Shown piece by piece: positions 9,091 to 18,451 of a DNA stretch of 64,000 nucleotides (position 1 is its first letter; every line of letters begins with the position of its first letter). The translations under genes and the position numbers were made by a program. Source of the stretch: Micromonospora matsumotoense. Its GTDB lineage: Bacteria > Actinomycetota > Actinomycetes > Mycobacteriales > Micromonosporaceae. The notes under the pieces are model-generated. The model searched no databases. It worked only from the letters and a program-made list of their open reading frames with translations, and was not told the DNA's origin. Where the stretch lies: assembly GCF_900091525.1 (NCBI RefSeq), contig NZ_FMCU01000007.1, positions 248,001 to 312,000 of the forward strand, read 5' to 3'.

Positions 9091-10668
9091 TCAGCCCGCC
9101 CCGGTGCCTCCGGACCCCACCGACCCGTCCGACGCGGACCCCACCGACCCGTCCGACGCCGCCGGGCCGCCGGCGGACCTCCCCGGCCCGGCGGCTACAG
9201 GCCCGGCGACCACAGGAGCAGCCGGGCCGGCGGGCGGGGCGTCGACGGTCGGCGGAGGATCGGCGTAGGGCGGGGGGTCGGCAGTCGGCGGCGGGTCGGC
9301 AGCGGGTGGGGCGGGGAACCACAACTCGGCGACCAGGCCGCGCGGTTCCCCCGGATGCATGGTGAGCCGGCCGTCGGAGGCGTCCACCAACACCGCCACG
9401 ATGGTCAGGCCGAGGCCGGCACCCTCGATGTTCTGCGCGTCCGGGGCCCGCCAGAACCGCTCGGTGGCCTGGTCGAGCTGGTCCGAGGTCATCCCCGGGC
9501 CGGTGTCGCGCACCTCCAGCGCGGTGCCCCCGTCGACGTGCCGGACCGCCACCGTCACCTCCCCGCCGTCCCCGCTGAACTTGATCGCGTTGTCGATCAG
9601 CGCGTCCAACGCCTGGTCGACGGCGGTCGGCACGGTCCGCGCGTAGGCCGGGCCGGACGCCGCCAGGCGCAGGACGACCGACCGGTGCCGGGCCAGCGGC
9701 TCCCACGCGGCGACCCGGGAGGCGGCCACCGCCGCCGCGTCCACGGTGACCCGTTCGTTCTGCTCGCGCTCGGCACGGGCCAGGGTGAGCAGCCCGTCGA
9801 GGACCAGCGCCAACCGGTCGGTCTCCTCCAGGGCCAGCCGGTGCTCGGCCCGGCCGTCCTGGTCGGTCACGCTCGGCCCCAGCTCCTCCACCCGCAGCCG
9901 CAACGCGGTCAGCGGGTTGCGCAGCTGGTGACTGGCGTGCGCGACGAAGGCCCGCTGCCGGTCCATCACGTCGGAGACCACCGCCGCCATGTGGTTGAAG
10001 CTGGCCGCCAGCCGGCGCAGCTCGGGCGGGCCCCAGCGGTCCTGCACCCGGGCCCCCCGGTCCCCCTCGGCGATCTCGTGGGTCACCGCGTCCAGCTCGG
10101 TCACCGGGCGCAACACCCAACCGGCCAGCCCGAACGCGGTGGAGACGCAGGCCAGCACGGCGAGCAACCCGATCCCGGCGAGCAGCAGCCACCAGGCGGT
10201 GACCGTGCGGCGGACCTTGCCCACCGGCGTGGTGGTGACCACCGCGCCGAGCACCTCACCGCCGTCGTTGATCGGCACCGCCACCACCAGCGGGCCGTCC
10301 ACCCACGGCCACACCGAGTCCGGCCCGTTGAACTGCTGCCCGGCCAGCGCGCTGTCCAGCGCCATCCGGGTGTCCCGGCCCGCGCGCCAGCTGGTCGACA
10401 TCACCAGCGCCCGGCCGTCCCGGTCGACGACTGCGGCGCCGATGCCGTACAGCTGGTCGTAGCTGACCAGTTCGCCGGTCAGCGGCCCGGCGACCCCGCC
10501 GCGCAACGCCGGCCCGGCCAGCGAGGCGAACCGGGTCGCGTCGGCGAGCCGGTCGGCGCGGACCCGGTCGGTCTCCCGGGACGCCAGGGTCGCCGCGAGC
10601 GGCGTCTCCAACGCCAGCAGCACCAGCACCATCAGCAGCAGGTAGCTGATCACCAGTCGACGCCGCAC
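9091..10668 (-). CDS. Sensor histidine kinase
   Basis: 525 residues. TM1 spans about 7-25, an extracytoplasmic sensor domain lies at 30-155, TM2 at about 158-186 and a HAMP segment at 187-238. The H-box is HASHQLRNPLTALRLRVEEL with the phospho-acceptor His about 247, then N-box DNAIKFS, G1 DTGPGM and G2 GAGLGLTIV. The last about 80 residues are an unusual Pro/Ala/Gly/Ser tail with ADPPP and SDGSVGS repeats. GTG start with GAGGGG upstream, 10 bp after the response-regulator stop, so the two form an operon. The convergent TAXI receptor may deliver the signal; that is inference. Confidence 0.93.
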   Translation of the reverse strand: MRRRLVISYLLLMVLVLLALETPLAATLASRETDRVRADRLADATRFASLAGPALRGGVAGPLTGELVSYDQLYGIGAAVVDRDGRALVMSTSWRAGRDTRMALDSALAGQQFNGPDSVWPWVDGPLVVAVPINDGGEVLGAVVTTTPVGKVRRTVTAWWLLLAGIGLLAVLACVSTAFGLAGWVLRPVTELDAVTHEIAEGDRGARVQDRWGPPELRRLAASFNHMAAVVSDVMDRQRAFVAHASHQLRNPLTALRLRVEELGPSVTDQDGRAEHRLALEETDRLALVLDGLLTLARAEREQNERVTVDAAAVAASRVAAWEPLARHRSVVLRLAASGPAYARTVPTAVDQALDALIDNAIKFSGDGGEVTVAVRHVDGGTALEVRDTGPGMTSDQLDQATERFWRAPDAQNIEGAGLGLTIVAVLVDASDGRLTMHPGEPRGLVAELWFPAPPAADPPPTADPPPYADPPPTVDAPPAGPAAPVVAGPVAAGPGRSAGGPAASDGSVGSASDGSVGSGGTGAG

Positions 10669-10678
10669 CGGCTGCCCC

Positions 10679-11335
10679 TCACTCGCCCCGGAGCCGGTAG
10701 CCGACCCCGCGTACGGTCTCCACCAGGCGGGGGTCGCCGAGCTTGCCGCGCAGCGAACCGACGTGCACCTCGACGGTGTGCCGGTCCGCCCAGGTGGTGC
10801 CCCACACGTCGAGCAGGATCCGGTCCCGGGGCACCGCCGTCCCGGGCTGGCGGGCCAACGAGAGCAGGATGTCGAACTCCTTGCGGGTCAGCGCCACCGG
10901 CCGACCGTCGACGGCCACGGTACGGGCGGACACGTCGATGCGGACCGTACCGACCTCGATCAGGTCCCGCGCCGGCACCGCGTGGGCCGCCCGGCGCAGC
11001 ACCGCCTCGATGCGGGCCTGCAACTCCACCATGGAGAACGGCTTCACCACGTAGTCGTCGGCGCCGAGCCGCAACCCGAGCACCCGGTCGCGCTCCTCCC
11101 CCCGGGCGGTCACCGCGATGATGCCGAGCTGGCTGCTGCGCCGCCGCAGCTCCCGGCACACCTCGGTGCCGTCCCCGTCGGGCAGGGTGAGGTCGAGCAG
11201 CACCAGGTCACAGGGGGCGGCGGAGAGCGCGGCGGCGACGGTGGCCGCGTGCTCGACCTCGTAGCCGCGTCGGGTCAGCGCCGACGCGAGGGCGGCGGCC
11301 ACCCGTCGGTCGTCCTCGACCAGCAGGATGCGCAC
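10679..11335 (-). CDS. OmpR-family response regulator
   Basis: 218 residues. The receiver begins RILLVEDDRRVAAAL and has the phospho-acceptor Asp about 48 (LVLLDLTLPDGDG), Thr in IIAVTARG and Lys in DDYVVKPF. The C-terminal winged helix is of OmpR/PhoB type (LTRKEFDILLSLARQPGTAV ... VEVHVGSLRGKLG ... VRGVGYRL). The start is GTG 11335; the longer open frame upstream is low-complexity and belongs to the intergenic stretch. First gene of the kinase operon. Confidence 0.95.
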   Translation of the reverse strand: MRILLVEDDRRVAAALASALTRRGYEVEHAATVAAALSAAPCDLVLLDLTLPDGDGTEVCRELRRRSSQLGIIAVTARGEERDRVLGLRLGADDYVVKPFSMVELQARIEAVLRRAAHAVPARDLIEVGTVRIDVSARTVAVDGRPVALTRKEFDILLSLARQPGTAVPRDRILLDVWGTTWADRHTVEVHVGSLRGKLGDPRLVETVRGVGYRLRGE

Positions 11336-11486
11336 CGGTGACCCCCATTCGTCGTACGGATGACGAGCGAATGGTGGCAGAAGCACCGGCGCGGAGGAAG
11401 CGGCGGGGAATCCCGGGACGGGCGGTGGACGCCCGGCCCGGCCGGCCACCGGCCCGGCCGGCCACCGGCCCGGCCGGGAGAACGGC

Positions 11487-11519
11487 GCGGGGCCCGGGGT
11501 GCTCGCCCCCGGGCCCCGC
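11487..11519 (-). terminator. Strong hairpin terminator after the phosphotransferase gene
   Basis: A perfect 13-bp GC stem (left arm 11487-11499, right arm 11507-11519) with a 7-base loop lies 12 bases beyond the stop of the gene ending at 11531. No U-tract follows, as is common in actinomycete terminators. Confidence 0.7.
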
Positions 11520-11530
11520 ATCCCGGTCGG

Positions 11531-13285
11531 TCAGCGGCAGAGCCGGCCGATCTCCTCCTGGAACCGCTCCATCGGGTTGGCCTCGGCCGGGCCGAGCAGA
11601 TAGGTCTTCAGCTCCCGGCGGGCGTCGGTCATCGGGTCGTCGCCGGCCCGGGTCAGCGCGAGGATCTTCGGCAGCTCGCCGCAGTCCCGCGAGAGCAGGT
11701 ACGCCCCCCGGGAGGTGGGGAACTCGCGCCGGAACTCGTCCTCCGGCAGCCCGCTCGGGTTGGCCACCACGTACGGCCGCTGGCTCTGCACGAAGTCGGA
11801 GACCACGCTGGAGATGTCACTGACCAGCAGGTCGGTCTGGTTGAAGCAGTCGAACAGCGCGGGGACCCGGCCGGTGACCACCCGGTGACCGGGGCCGTCC
11901 AGCGAGCCGGCGTCCGGGTCGCCCCCGGCGGCGCGGATCAGCGACACCAGGCGGTCGTGCACCGCCTTGGCCTCCTTGGACCGGGAGCCGGTCAGCGGGT
12001 GCGGCTTGTAGACCAGCCGGACCTGCGGCGAGGCCAGCACACCCCGGACGATCCGCTCCCCCATCAGCACCAGCGAGGTGTGGTAGGGGTCGTCGTCGAG
12101 CCAGCCCTCCCAGGTGGGGGCGTAGAGGACGGTGAACGGGCGGTCGGGTGCCGTCGCGCCGAACGTGTGCACCCCGGCGAGCTGGGGCCGTCCGATCTCC
12201 ACGATGTCGTCGTCCCGGACGCCCACCGCGGCCCGCGCGTAGCGCTCCCGGCCGGCCAGGCCGGCGACCCACACCTCGTCGTACACCTTGCTGTACGGGT
12301 TGACGCTGGCCTGCTTGTCGCTGTCGCCGTGGCCGACGAAGACGTGCTTCATGCCGGGCTCGCGCAGCATGTGGATGTTGGCGCCGACGTTCGCCGCGTA
12401 GAGGGCGGCCCGGACCGTGCCCAGTTCGAGATTCATGAAGTCCGGCCCGGTCGGCACGCAGATCACCGGCAGCCGGGTGTCGGCCAGCTCGAAGAACGCC
12501 TCCTTGCTGCGCATCAGCACGACCGCCCGCTGGTCCAGCGCCTCGGTCGGGGCCAGCCACATGTTGGCCTGGTAGACGTCCTTGGCCGGGCCGGCGAAGT
12601 AGAGCACGACCTCGGGCCGGTAGCCGTCGAGCCAGCGTTGCAGCACCGGCAGCACCGGGCTCTTGCCGGTGCCCCGGCCGCGCAGCCAGGTCACCGCGAC
12701 CACCGCGCCGATCAGCGCGGCGAGACCGGCGGCCACCGCGGCGACCGCCAGGACGGGGGCGGCGTCGGCGCGCACCGCCGCGACCACGGCGGCCGGGATC
12801 AGCAGCACGTTGAGCACCGCGAGCGGGACGCCGGCGAGGTTGGCGATCCAGTCCGGCGGGCGGGGCGCCGAGCGGACCGGGCCCAGCTCGATGTTGCGGA
12901 CCAGCGCGGAGATGGGGTTCCGCCGGTCGATCATGGTGTTCAGGGCGCCCGCGAAGACGGCGATCACCCAGACCGCCGCCGGGAGCACCAGCAGCCAGGT
13001 CAGCTCGGCCCCGGTGAGCGGGACCGTGGCGGCGACCAGGAGCACGGTCGCCAGGTCCCGGCTCAGCTGCCGGTAGCCCCCGTGGAGGCCGACCTTGTCC
13101 AGCAGCGTCTCCGAGGACGGCGACCAGCGGGTGAGGGCGAACTCACCGACCACCGCGACCAGCCCGGCCACGGCGAACAGGACCACCCATCCGAAGACGC
13201 CCGCGACGAGCATGACCAGGTAGGACAGCACCAGCAGCGCGCCTCGGGCGGCGGTGCCGGTGCGTTCCATCAACGTGCCGAACAA
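11531..13285 (-). CDS. CDP-glycerol/ribitol:polymer phosphotransferase with membrane domain (TagF/TarL-like)
   Basis: About 584 residues. The N-terminal 200 residues contain several hydrophobic helices (LLVLSYLVMLVAGVFGWVV and others). The C-terminal 360 residues are a glycerophosphotransferase domain (PF04464 type) with HVFVGHGDSDKQASVNPYSK, VLYAPTWEGW, VYKPHPLTGS and LLVSDISSVVSDF. Such enzymes transfer polyol-phosphate units from CDP-polyol to a lipid-linked wall polymer at the cytoplasmic membrane. TTG 13285 has GGAG 9 bases upstream; ATG 13270 is the alternative. A paralogue sits at 19985 next to the CDP-ribitol synthase. Glycerol versus ribitol specificity is not readable. Confidence 0.87.
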   Translation of the reverse strand: MFGTLMERTGTAARGALLVLSYLVMLVAGVFGWVVLFAVAGLVAVVGEFALTRWSPSSETLLDKVGLHGGYRQLSRDLATVLLVAATVPLTGAELTWLLVLPAAVWVIAVFAGALNTMIDRRNPISALVRNIELGPVRSAPRPPDWIANLAGVPLAVLNVLLIPAAVVAAVRADAAPVLAVAAVAAGLAALIGAVVAVTWLRGRGTGKSPVLPVLQRWLDGYRPEVVLYFAGPAKDVYQANMWLAPTEALDQRAVVLMRSKEAFFELADTRLPVICVPTGPDFMNLELGTVRAALYAANVGANIHMLREPGMKHVFVGHGDSDKQASVNPYSKVYDEVWVAGLAGRERYARAAVGVRDDDIVEIGRPQLAGVHTFGATAPDRPFTVLYAPTWEGWLDDDPYHTSLVLMGERIVRGVLASPQVRLVYKPHPLTGSRSKEAKAVHDRLVSLIRAAGGDPDAGSLDGPGHRVVTGRVPALFDCFNQTDLLVSDISSVVSDFVQSQRPYVVANPSGLPEDEFRREFPTSRGAYLLSRDCGELPKILALTRAGDDPMTDARRELKTYLLGPAEANPMERFQEEIGRLCR

Positions 13286-13526
13286 AGGAGGACGCTCCCT
13301 ACGAGATCGATGACGGGCCGGACCGAGTCCTGGACGTCGAGCCGGACGCGCCCGCCCAGGGTGCTCGCACCGGGCCAGCGCAGGCTGCCACGTTCGCGGC
13401 CAGTGCCGCGCCGACGTGACTGCGACCTTAACGCGAAGGAACGAGAAGGTACCGCCCGGGTATCCCTTAGCATTCCGGCCAAAACGCCCGACGGCACCAT
13501 CTCCGTGCCAGGTCTGACACCGCTGG

Positions 13527-15623
13527 TCAGGGACCGTCCGCCGGCGTGACCGGCCCACTGGTGCGGTAGCAGTACATGCCGCCTGGAGACTTCCTGGAGG
13601 CGAACCGCTCGATGCCCAGGGCCGGTGCGGCATCGGCGACGGCCCGGTTACTCTTCCACACGCACACCACGCTGACCCCCACCCGGCCCATGGCACCCTG
13701 CACATCGGACACCGGCACCGCCTCGGTGCCGTCGGCGAACTTGCCGAGCAGCAGCCGATCCCGGGAGAACTGGCTCGCCATGTCGTAGTCGGTGAGATAG
13801 AGGTCGCGCGCCATCACCACGCGAACGCGCGTGGTGACCTGGGGCAGCGCCCGCATCACCGGCGTGGGGGCGAGGACCAGGCCCGACGGACGGTCGAGCC
13901 GGGTGATCCAGAAGGCCACGTCCTTCCGGGTCTCGGGCATCCGCCAACTCGGCTCGGCCTGAAGGACGTTCGCCGTCCACATCGGTAGTCCCAAGGTGGC
14001 GAAGGCGAGCACCAGTGCGGTGGGGAGCCCGAAGACGAGCACCCGGTTCATCGCGTCCCACCGGGGCAGTCGGATCACCGCCAGCATGCCCACGAGCGCC
14101 GGAACGGGCACGATCCACGGCACCCGCCACAGGACCGCCGTCAGCCCGGACAGATTACCTACGGTGGCCGCCACCCCGGGGATGAGCAGGAGTGTCACGG
14201 CCAGCACCGCACCGGCGACCAGCGTCCGTGGCACGCCGCGGCGGAGCAGGATCGGCGCACACCACATGGCGATGCCGGCGATCACGCCGAGCACCCCCAG
14301 CCACAGGGTGAGCTCGTAGATGGTGCGCAGCGGCCGGAGCTCGATGTAGGTCGCCACCGCCTCCTCGAGTCCGCCGGTGGCGAGTCTCGCGCCGACACCG
14401 ACCAGGAGGGGGTACGTCGACGCGGCGGCGAAGCACAGTGCCGCATCGCGCCACCGCCGGGCGAGGACCAGCATCGTCACCGCCGCCACCGCCAGCAGGG
14501 GCAGCAGGATGACCGCTGTGGTGGTCAGCCCGACGGCGGCGACCGACAGCAGGCCCAGCAGCACCAGTGCCCGCCGTGAGCGGGTCTCGAGGTAGTCGGT
14601 CAGGTACACCCAGGCGAGCGGGATGAGCGCATGGACGAAGACGCTCTTTCCCTGGGTCAGCCGGGGCAGGTGGTAGGTGTTCAGCACGTCCGGGTAACCG
14701 GCCACCAGCACGATGTAGGTCAGCGCGACACCGAACACCAGCAACGGCCGTCGCGGAGCCCAGCGCTGCACCAGCCGCCACAGGGCGAAGACCGCAAAGA
14801 CCGCCAGTAGCGGCAGGACGACATACCAGGTGGTCGACGCGGCGTGTATGTGCAGGACCCGGGCCAGCGCCCCGATGAACACCTCGAAGGACGGGACCGG
14901 GGGGTTCGCCGATCCCGCCGGGAGAACGCCCTCGGTGAACAGGAAGTCCCGGTAGGGGATCTGGTCCCGCTCGGCCACCCAGACCGACTTGCCGACATAG
15001 AAGACGTCGTCGAGGGACACCCGGGCGATGAACGTCGAGAACACTGCGGCCGCGAGGGCGGCGAGCGTCACCACCAACGTTTGGATCGACGTGGTCCCTG
15101 TCGGGGCCGGGCCGGCCGAGTCACCGCGCACCCGGAACGACGCCCAGGCCGAGACGATCGCCACCAACCCGAGGACCACTGCCAGCCACCAGGTCAGCGA
15201 CCCGGTGCCGAGGGCGGCGAGCAGCGCCGCGCCGACGCCGGCACCGATCGGTAGGCCGTACCGACGGAACAACGCCGCCCACCCGGCCTCCGTCGACGGC
15301 TCGGAGGCCGCTTCGGCCGGCTTCCCGTCCCCCGTGAGTCGGGCGTTCCTGCGGCGACGACCGACCCGCCATCCCCCGTATGCCGCGATCGGCAGGGTGA
15401 GGACCCAGACGGCGAACACGACGGACGGACGCAGATCGAGCGCGAGGTTGAGGTGGTAGAGCAGCGTCCACAGCGCGAAGCCCACGACGGCCGCGTCGGT
15501 GAGCAGAACGGGCACGGCCGACGCCAGGGCGTCGAGCCGGCGCAGAAGACCAGGATCCGACGGCGGCTGCTCACCTCGGTGCGCCGGCGCGGGTGCCCCG
15601 ACAGTGACTTCGACTTCCGTCAC
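13527..15623 (-). CDS. Large polytopic membrane protein (DUF6077/GT-C-like)
   Basis: 698 residues with about 14 predicted helices and a soluble C-terminus. The loop after the fifth or sixth helix contains SLDDVFYVGKSVW and YRDFLFTEGVLPAGSANPPV, reminiscent of the acidic catalytic loop of GT-C proteins. The GTG start has AAGGA 6 bases upstream. It precedes the phosphotransferase gene by about 240 bp on the same strand and probably belongs to the same wall-polymer function. The DUF6077 assignment is from memory of the motif and is moderate. Base composition is slightly lower in GC than its neighbours. Confidence 0.6.
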   Translation of the reverse strand: MTEVEVTVGAPAPAHRGEQPPSDPGLLRRLDALASAVPVLLTDAAVVGFALWTLLYHLNLALDLRPSVVFAVWVLTLPIAAYGGWRVGRRRRNARLTGDGKPAEAASEPSTEAGWAALFRRYGLPIGAGVGAALLAALGTGSLTWWLAVVLGLVAIVSAWASFRVRGDSAGPAPTGTTSIQTLVVTLAALAAAVFSTFIARVSLDDVFYVGKSVWVAERDQIPYRDFLFTEGVLPAGSANPPVPSFEVFIGALARVLHIHAASTTWYVVLPLLAVFAVFALWRLVQRWAPRRPLLVFGVALTYIVLVAGYPDVLNTYHLPRLTQGKSVFVHALIPLAWVYLTDYLETRSRRALVLLGLLSVAAVGLTTTAVILLPLLAVAAVTMLVLARRWRDAALCFAAASTYPLLVGVGARLATGGLEEAVATYIELRPLRTIYELTLWLGVLGVIAGIAMWCAPILLRRGVPRTLVAGAVLAVTLLLIPGVAATVGNLSGLTAVLWRVPWIVPVPALVGMLAVIRLPRWDAMNRVLVFGLPTALVLAFATLGLPMWTANVLQAEPSWRMPETRKDVAFWITRLDRPSGLVLAPTPVMRALPQVTTRVRVVMARDLYLTDYDMASQFSRDRLLLGKFADGTEAVPVSDVQGAMGRVGVSVVCVWKSNRAVADAAPALGIERFASRKSPGGMYCYRTSGPVTPADGP

Positions 15624-15765
15624 GAGTCGTCCTTGTCGTCGTTCCGTACCTGGACCGGGCGGCAGCCCCGGCATCGGTACGGGAGGTGTCCGAATGGGCG
15701 GGAGCAGCCTAACGGGCGCTCCCTCGGGTCGATCTCGGCGGCGTTCGGCCGGCGAATCCGGTCAC

Positions 15766-16401
15766 TCACCCTACCGAAGGTTCCCGCTGCCGGGGCACGG
15801 TGCCGTTCGCGGTCAGCCCGATGGCCACCGATTCCACCAGCTGCTCCAGGTAGGTCGGGGTGAGCGGGGTCCGGGCGATGGCCAGCCGCCAGTACAGCGG
15901 GCCGACGATCAGGTCGAAGGCCGCGTCGGCGTCGGTGTCGGCGGGCAGTTCGCCCCGCTCCACCGCCAGACCGATCAACCGTCCGCCGATCTCCTGCTGC
16001 TTGGCCCGCAGCAACTGCTGGAGGGTCTCGTCGATGGTCGGGTTACGGGCCGCCTCGGCCAGCAGGTCGGGGATGATCTGCGAGGCCAGCGGGTGGCGCA
16101 GCGCGTGGGCGACCACCTGGAACAGCAGCGTCAGGTCACCGCGCAGGCTACCGGTGTCCAGCGCCGGCAGCTTGCTGCCGGCGGCGGCGACCACGGTCTC
16201 GATCACCAGGTCGAGCTTCGAGCTCCACCGCCGGTAGATCGCGGTCTTGCTGACGCCGGCCCGCCGGGCCACCGCCTCGATGGAGAGCCGCCCGTACCCG
16301 ACCGCGGCGAGTTCCTGCATCAACGCGCGGCGGATGGCCCTGGTGATGTCGCCCCTCAGCACCGCGGCACCGGCCGGCGCGCGCCTCTTGTCGCTGGTCA
16401 T
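15766..16401 (-). CDS. TetR-family transcriptional regulator
   Basis: 211 residues. The N-terminal TetR helix-turn-helix is SIEAVARRAGVSKTAIYRRW with the following SKLDLVIE. The C-terminal ligand domain (RGDLTLLFQVVAHALRHPL ... DAAFDLIVGPLYWRLAI) is of the TetR_C type. ATG 16401 has GAAGAG 6 bases upstream. It is divergent from the ABC exporter/CDP-ribitol genes, so it most likely controls that promoter as well as its own. Confidence 0.92.
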   Translation of the reverse strand: MTSDKRRAPAGAAVLRGDITRAIRRALMQELAAVGYGRLSIEAVARRAGVSKTAIYRRWSSKLDLVIETVVAAAGSKLPALDTGSLRGDLTLLFQVVAHALRHPLASQIIPDLLAEAARNPTIDETLQQLLRAKQQEIGGRLIGLAVERGELPADTDADAAFDLIVGPLYWRLAIARTPLTPTYLEQLVESVAIGLTANGTVPRQREPSVG

Positions 16402-16438
16402 CGGGGACTCTTCGCACCTGTCACGTGGGCCAATGTAG

Positions 16439-16459
16439 CGCAACGACGGTACGGTTGCG
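16439..16459. promoter_or_regulatory. Candidate TetR operator
   Basis: Inverted repeat CGCAAC-N9-GTTGCG in the 177-bp divergent region between the TetR gene and the exporter. Its right arm overlaps the -35 hexamer of the exporter promoter, the expected position for repression. Arm length is only 6 bp, so this is a prediction. Confidence 0.4.
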
Positions 16460-16483
16460 TCCCGACGTGTTATGGACTACCGT
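16455..16483 (+). promoter_or_regulatory. Candidate sigma-70-type promoter for the exporter operon
   Basis: TTGCGT, 17-base spacer, TACCGT; a start about 16490 would give a leader of about 90 bases before ATG 16579. Confidence 0.45.
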
Positions 16484-16578
16484 CCACGCAGCGACGAGGC
16501 TGCCCCGGCACCGCGCCGACCCACAGCTCCCATCGTCGCGCGCATCCCGTTGGTACGAAAGATCGGAGCGCCCTTCCC

Positions 16579-17472
16579 ATGGCCACCACCGCGCTGGTCG
16601 ACCCCGAAACGGGCCTGACCCAGGCGCAGCTGGCCGCTCGGCACGGACTACGGGTCGCCGGCGAGCGCCCCTCCCTGACCGAGTACAGCCGCAGACTGTG
16701 GGCCTACCGGCATTTCACCGCCGCGTACGCCAACGCCAAACTGGTCGCTTCGTACAGCAACGCCAAGCTGGGCCAGATCTGGCAGGTGCTCACCCCGCTG
16801 ACCAACGCCGCGGTCTACTACCTGATCTTCGGCGTGGTGCTCGGGCAGAACACCATCCCGAACTTCATCGCGTACCTGACCACCGGGTTGTTCATCTTCA
16901 ACTTCACCCAGAGCGCGGTGCTGGCCGGCACCCAGTCGATCAGCGGCAACCTGGGGCTGATCCGGGCGCTGCACTTTCCCCGGGCCTGCCTGCCGCTGGC
17001 CGCCACGCTGACCCAGTTCCAGCAGCTGCTGGCCTCGATGATCGTGCTGGTCGGCATCGTGCTGGTGACCGGCGAGCCACTCACCCTGGCCTGGCTGATG
17101 CTGCCCCCGGCGCTGCTGCTCCAGGCGTTCTTCAACGCCGGGGTCGTCATGGTGGTCGCCCGGATGGGTTCGAAGGCCAGCGATCTCAAGCAGGTCATGC
17201 CGTTCATCCTGCGCACCTGGATGTACGGCTCCGGGGTGCTCTACAGCGTCAAGCTGTTCGACCGGCTGCCGGAGTGGGCCTCGACGCTCATCCAGTTCAA
17301 CCCGATCCTGGTCTACATCGAGCTGGCCCGGTACGCCCTGTTGGAGCAGGCGCCACTGCTCAACGAGTCGCTGACCCAGCTCTGGCTGGTGGCGGCCGGC
17401 TGGGCGGTGCTGGGCGGGATCGCCGGGTACGTCTACTTCTGGCGCGGCGAACAGGAGTACGGCCGTGGATGA
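16579..17472 (+). CDS. ABC-2 polysaccharide/teichoic-acid exporter permease (TagG/Wzm-like)
   Basis: 297 residues. After an N-terminal cytoplasmic amphipathic part (LWAYRHFTAAYANAKLVASY) there are six hydrophobic helices. The segment GQIWQVLTPLTNAAVYYLIF is the classical ABC-2 Wzm/TagG start. It moves lipid-linked polymer across the membrane with the ATPase encoded next, which overlaps it by 8 bases. ATG 16579 has a GGAG site upstream. Substrate is inferred to be the polyol-phosphate polymer made by the adjacent genes. Confidence 0.9.
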   Translation: MATTALVDPETGLTQAQLAARHGLRVAGERPSLTEYSRRLWAYRHFTAAYANAKLVASYSNAKLGQIWQVLTPLTNAAVYYLIFGVVLGQNTIPNFIAYLTTGLFIFNFTQSAVLAGTQSISGNLGLIRALHFPRACLPLAATLTQFQQLLASMIVLVGIVLVTGEPLTLAWLMLPPALLLQAFFNAGVVMVVARMGSKASDLKQVMPFILRTWMYGSGVLYSVKLFDRLPEWASTLIQFNPILVYIELARYALLEQAPLLNESLTQLWLVAAGWAVLGGIAGYVYFWRGEQEYGRG

Positions 17473-18283
17473 CCGGTACGAGACGTCCAACGACGTCACA
17501 GTGACCCTGCCCCGGATCGTCGAGCGGATCCCCACCGTGGTGGTCGACGACGCGCACGTGATCTACCGGGTACACAAGGGCGCCGGGGGCGGAAACACCC
17601 CGGTGGCCGCGCTGCGCCGGCTGGTCAAGCGCTCCTCGGCACCGAACATCCAGGAGGTGCACGCGGTCAAGGGGGTCTCCTTCACCGCGTACCGGGGTGA
17701 GGCGATCGGCCTGATCGGCAGCAACGGCTCCGGCAAGTCCACCCTGCTGCGCACCATCGCCGGGTTGCTCCCGGTCAACCGGGGCGCGGTCTACACCCAG
17801 GGCCAGCCGTCCCTGCTCGGGGTGAACGCCGCCCTGCTCAACGACCTGTCGGGTGAGCGTAACGTCACCCTCGGCTGCCTGGCGATGGGCATGCAGCCCG
17901 ACGACGTGGCCCGGATGACGCCGGAGATCATCGAGTTCTCCGGGATCAACCAGCGGGGCGACTTCGCCAGCCTGCCGATGCGGACGTACTCCTCGGGCAT
18001 GGCGGCCCGGCTGCGGTTCTCCATCGCCGCCGCCAAGAAGCACGACGTGCTGCTGATCGACGAGGCGCTCGCCACCGGCGACAAGGGCTTCCGCAAGCGC
18101 AGCGAGCAGCGGGTCCGGGAACTGCGCGAGGGGGCCGGCACGGTCTTCCTGGTCAGCCACCAGCTCTCCTCGGTGCGGGACACCTGCGAACGGACGATCT
18201 GGTTGGAGTCGGGTGTGATCCGGATGGACGGGCCCACCGACGAGGTGATCCGGGCGTACGAGGCATTCGCCAACGGCAAGTAG
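17465..18283 (+). CDS. ABC exporter ATPase (TagH/Wzt-like)
   Basis: 272 residues. Walker A is GLIGSNGSGKSTLLR, signature YSSGMAARLRFS, Walker B VLLIDEALATGD and H-loop VFLVSHQ. The long N-terminus before Walker A (VHAVKGVSFTAYRGEAIG) is typical of Wzt/TagH ATPases. There is no C-terminal carbohydrate-binding extension, so export is probably not coupled to a chain-terminus tag. GTG start inside the permease's 3' end. Confidence 0.93.
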   Translation: MDDRYETSNDVTVTLPRIVERIPTVVVDDAHVIYRVHKGAGGGNTPVAALRRLVKRSSAPNIQEVHAVKGVSFTAYRGEAIGLIGSNGSGKSTLLRTIAGLLPVNRGAVYTQGQPSLLGVNAALLNDLSGERNVTLGCLAMGMQPDDVARMTPEIIEFSGINQRGDFASLPMRTYSSGMAARLRFSIAAAKKHDVLLIDEALATGDKGFRKRSEQRVRELREGAGTVFLVSHQLSSVRDTCERTIWLESGVIRMDGPTDEVIRAYEAFANGK

Positions 18284-18321
18284 TATTCCGGGCGCACGTA
18301 CGGCATCGACCCGATGCCCCA

Positions 18322-18356
18322 CGGACCGCGTCGTCCCGTGTGGGCGGCGCGGTCCG
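18322..18356. terminator. Hairpin between exporter ATPase and CDP-ribitol synthase
   Basis: 9-bp GC stem (CGGACCGCG / CGCGGTCCG) with a 17-base loop, 38 bases after the ATPase stop. It may only attenuate read-through, since the next gene runs in the same direction. Confidence 0.4.
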
Positions 18357-18451
18357 CGCGTTAAGGTTCATCCCGTCGCCAGGCTGGCGCAATCTTTCGT
18401 TCAGGGCGACCCCCGGGACGCGTGCACCCACCCCGAGAGTGAGGATCGGCA

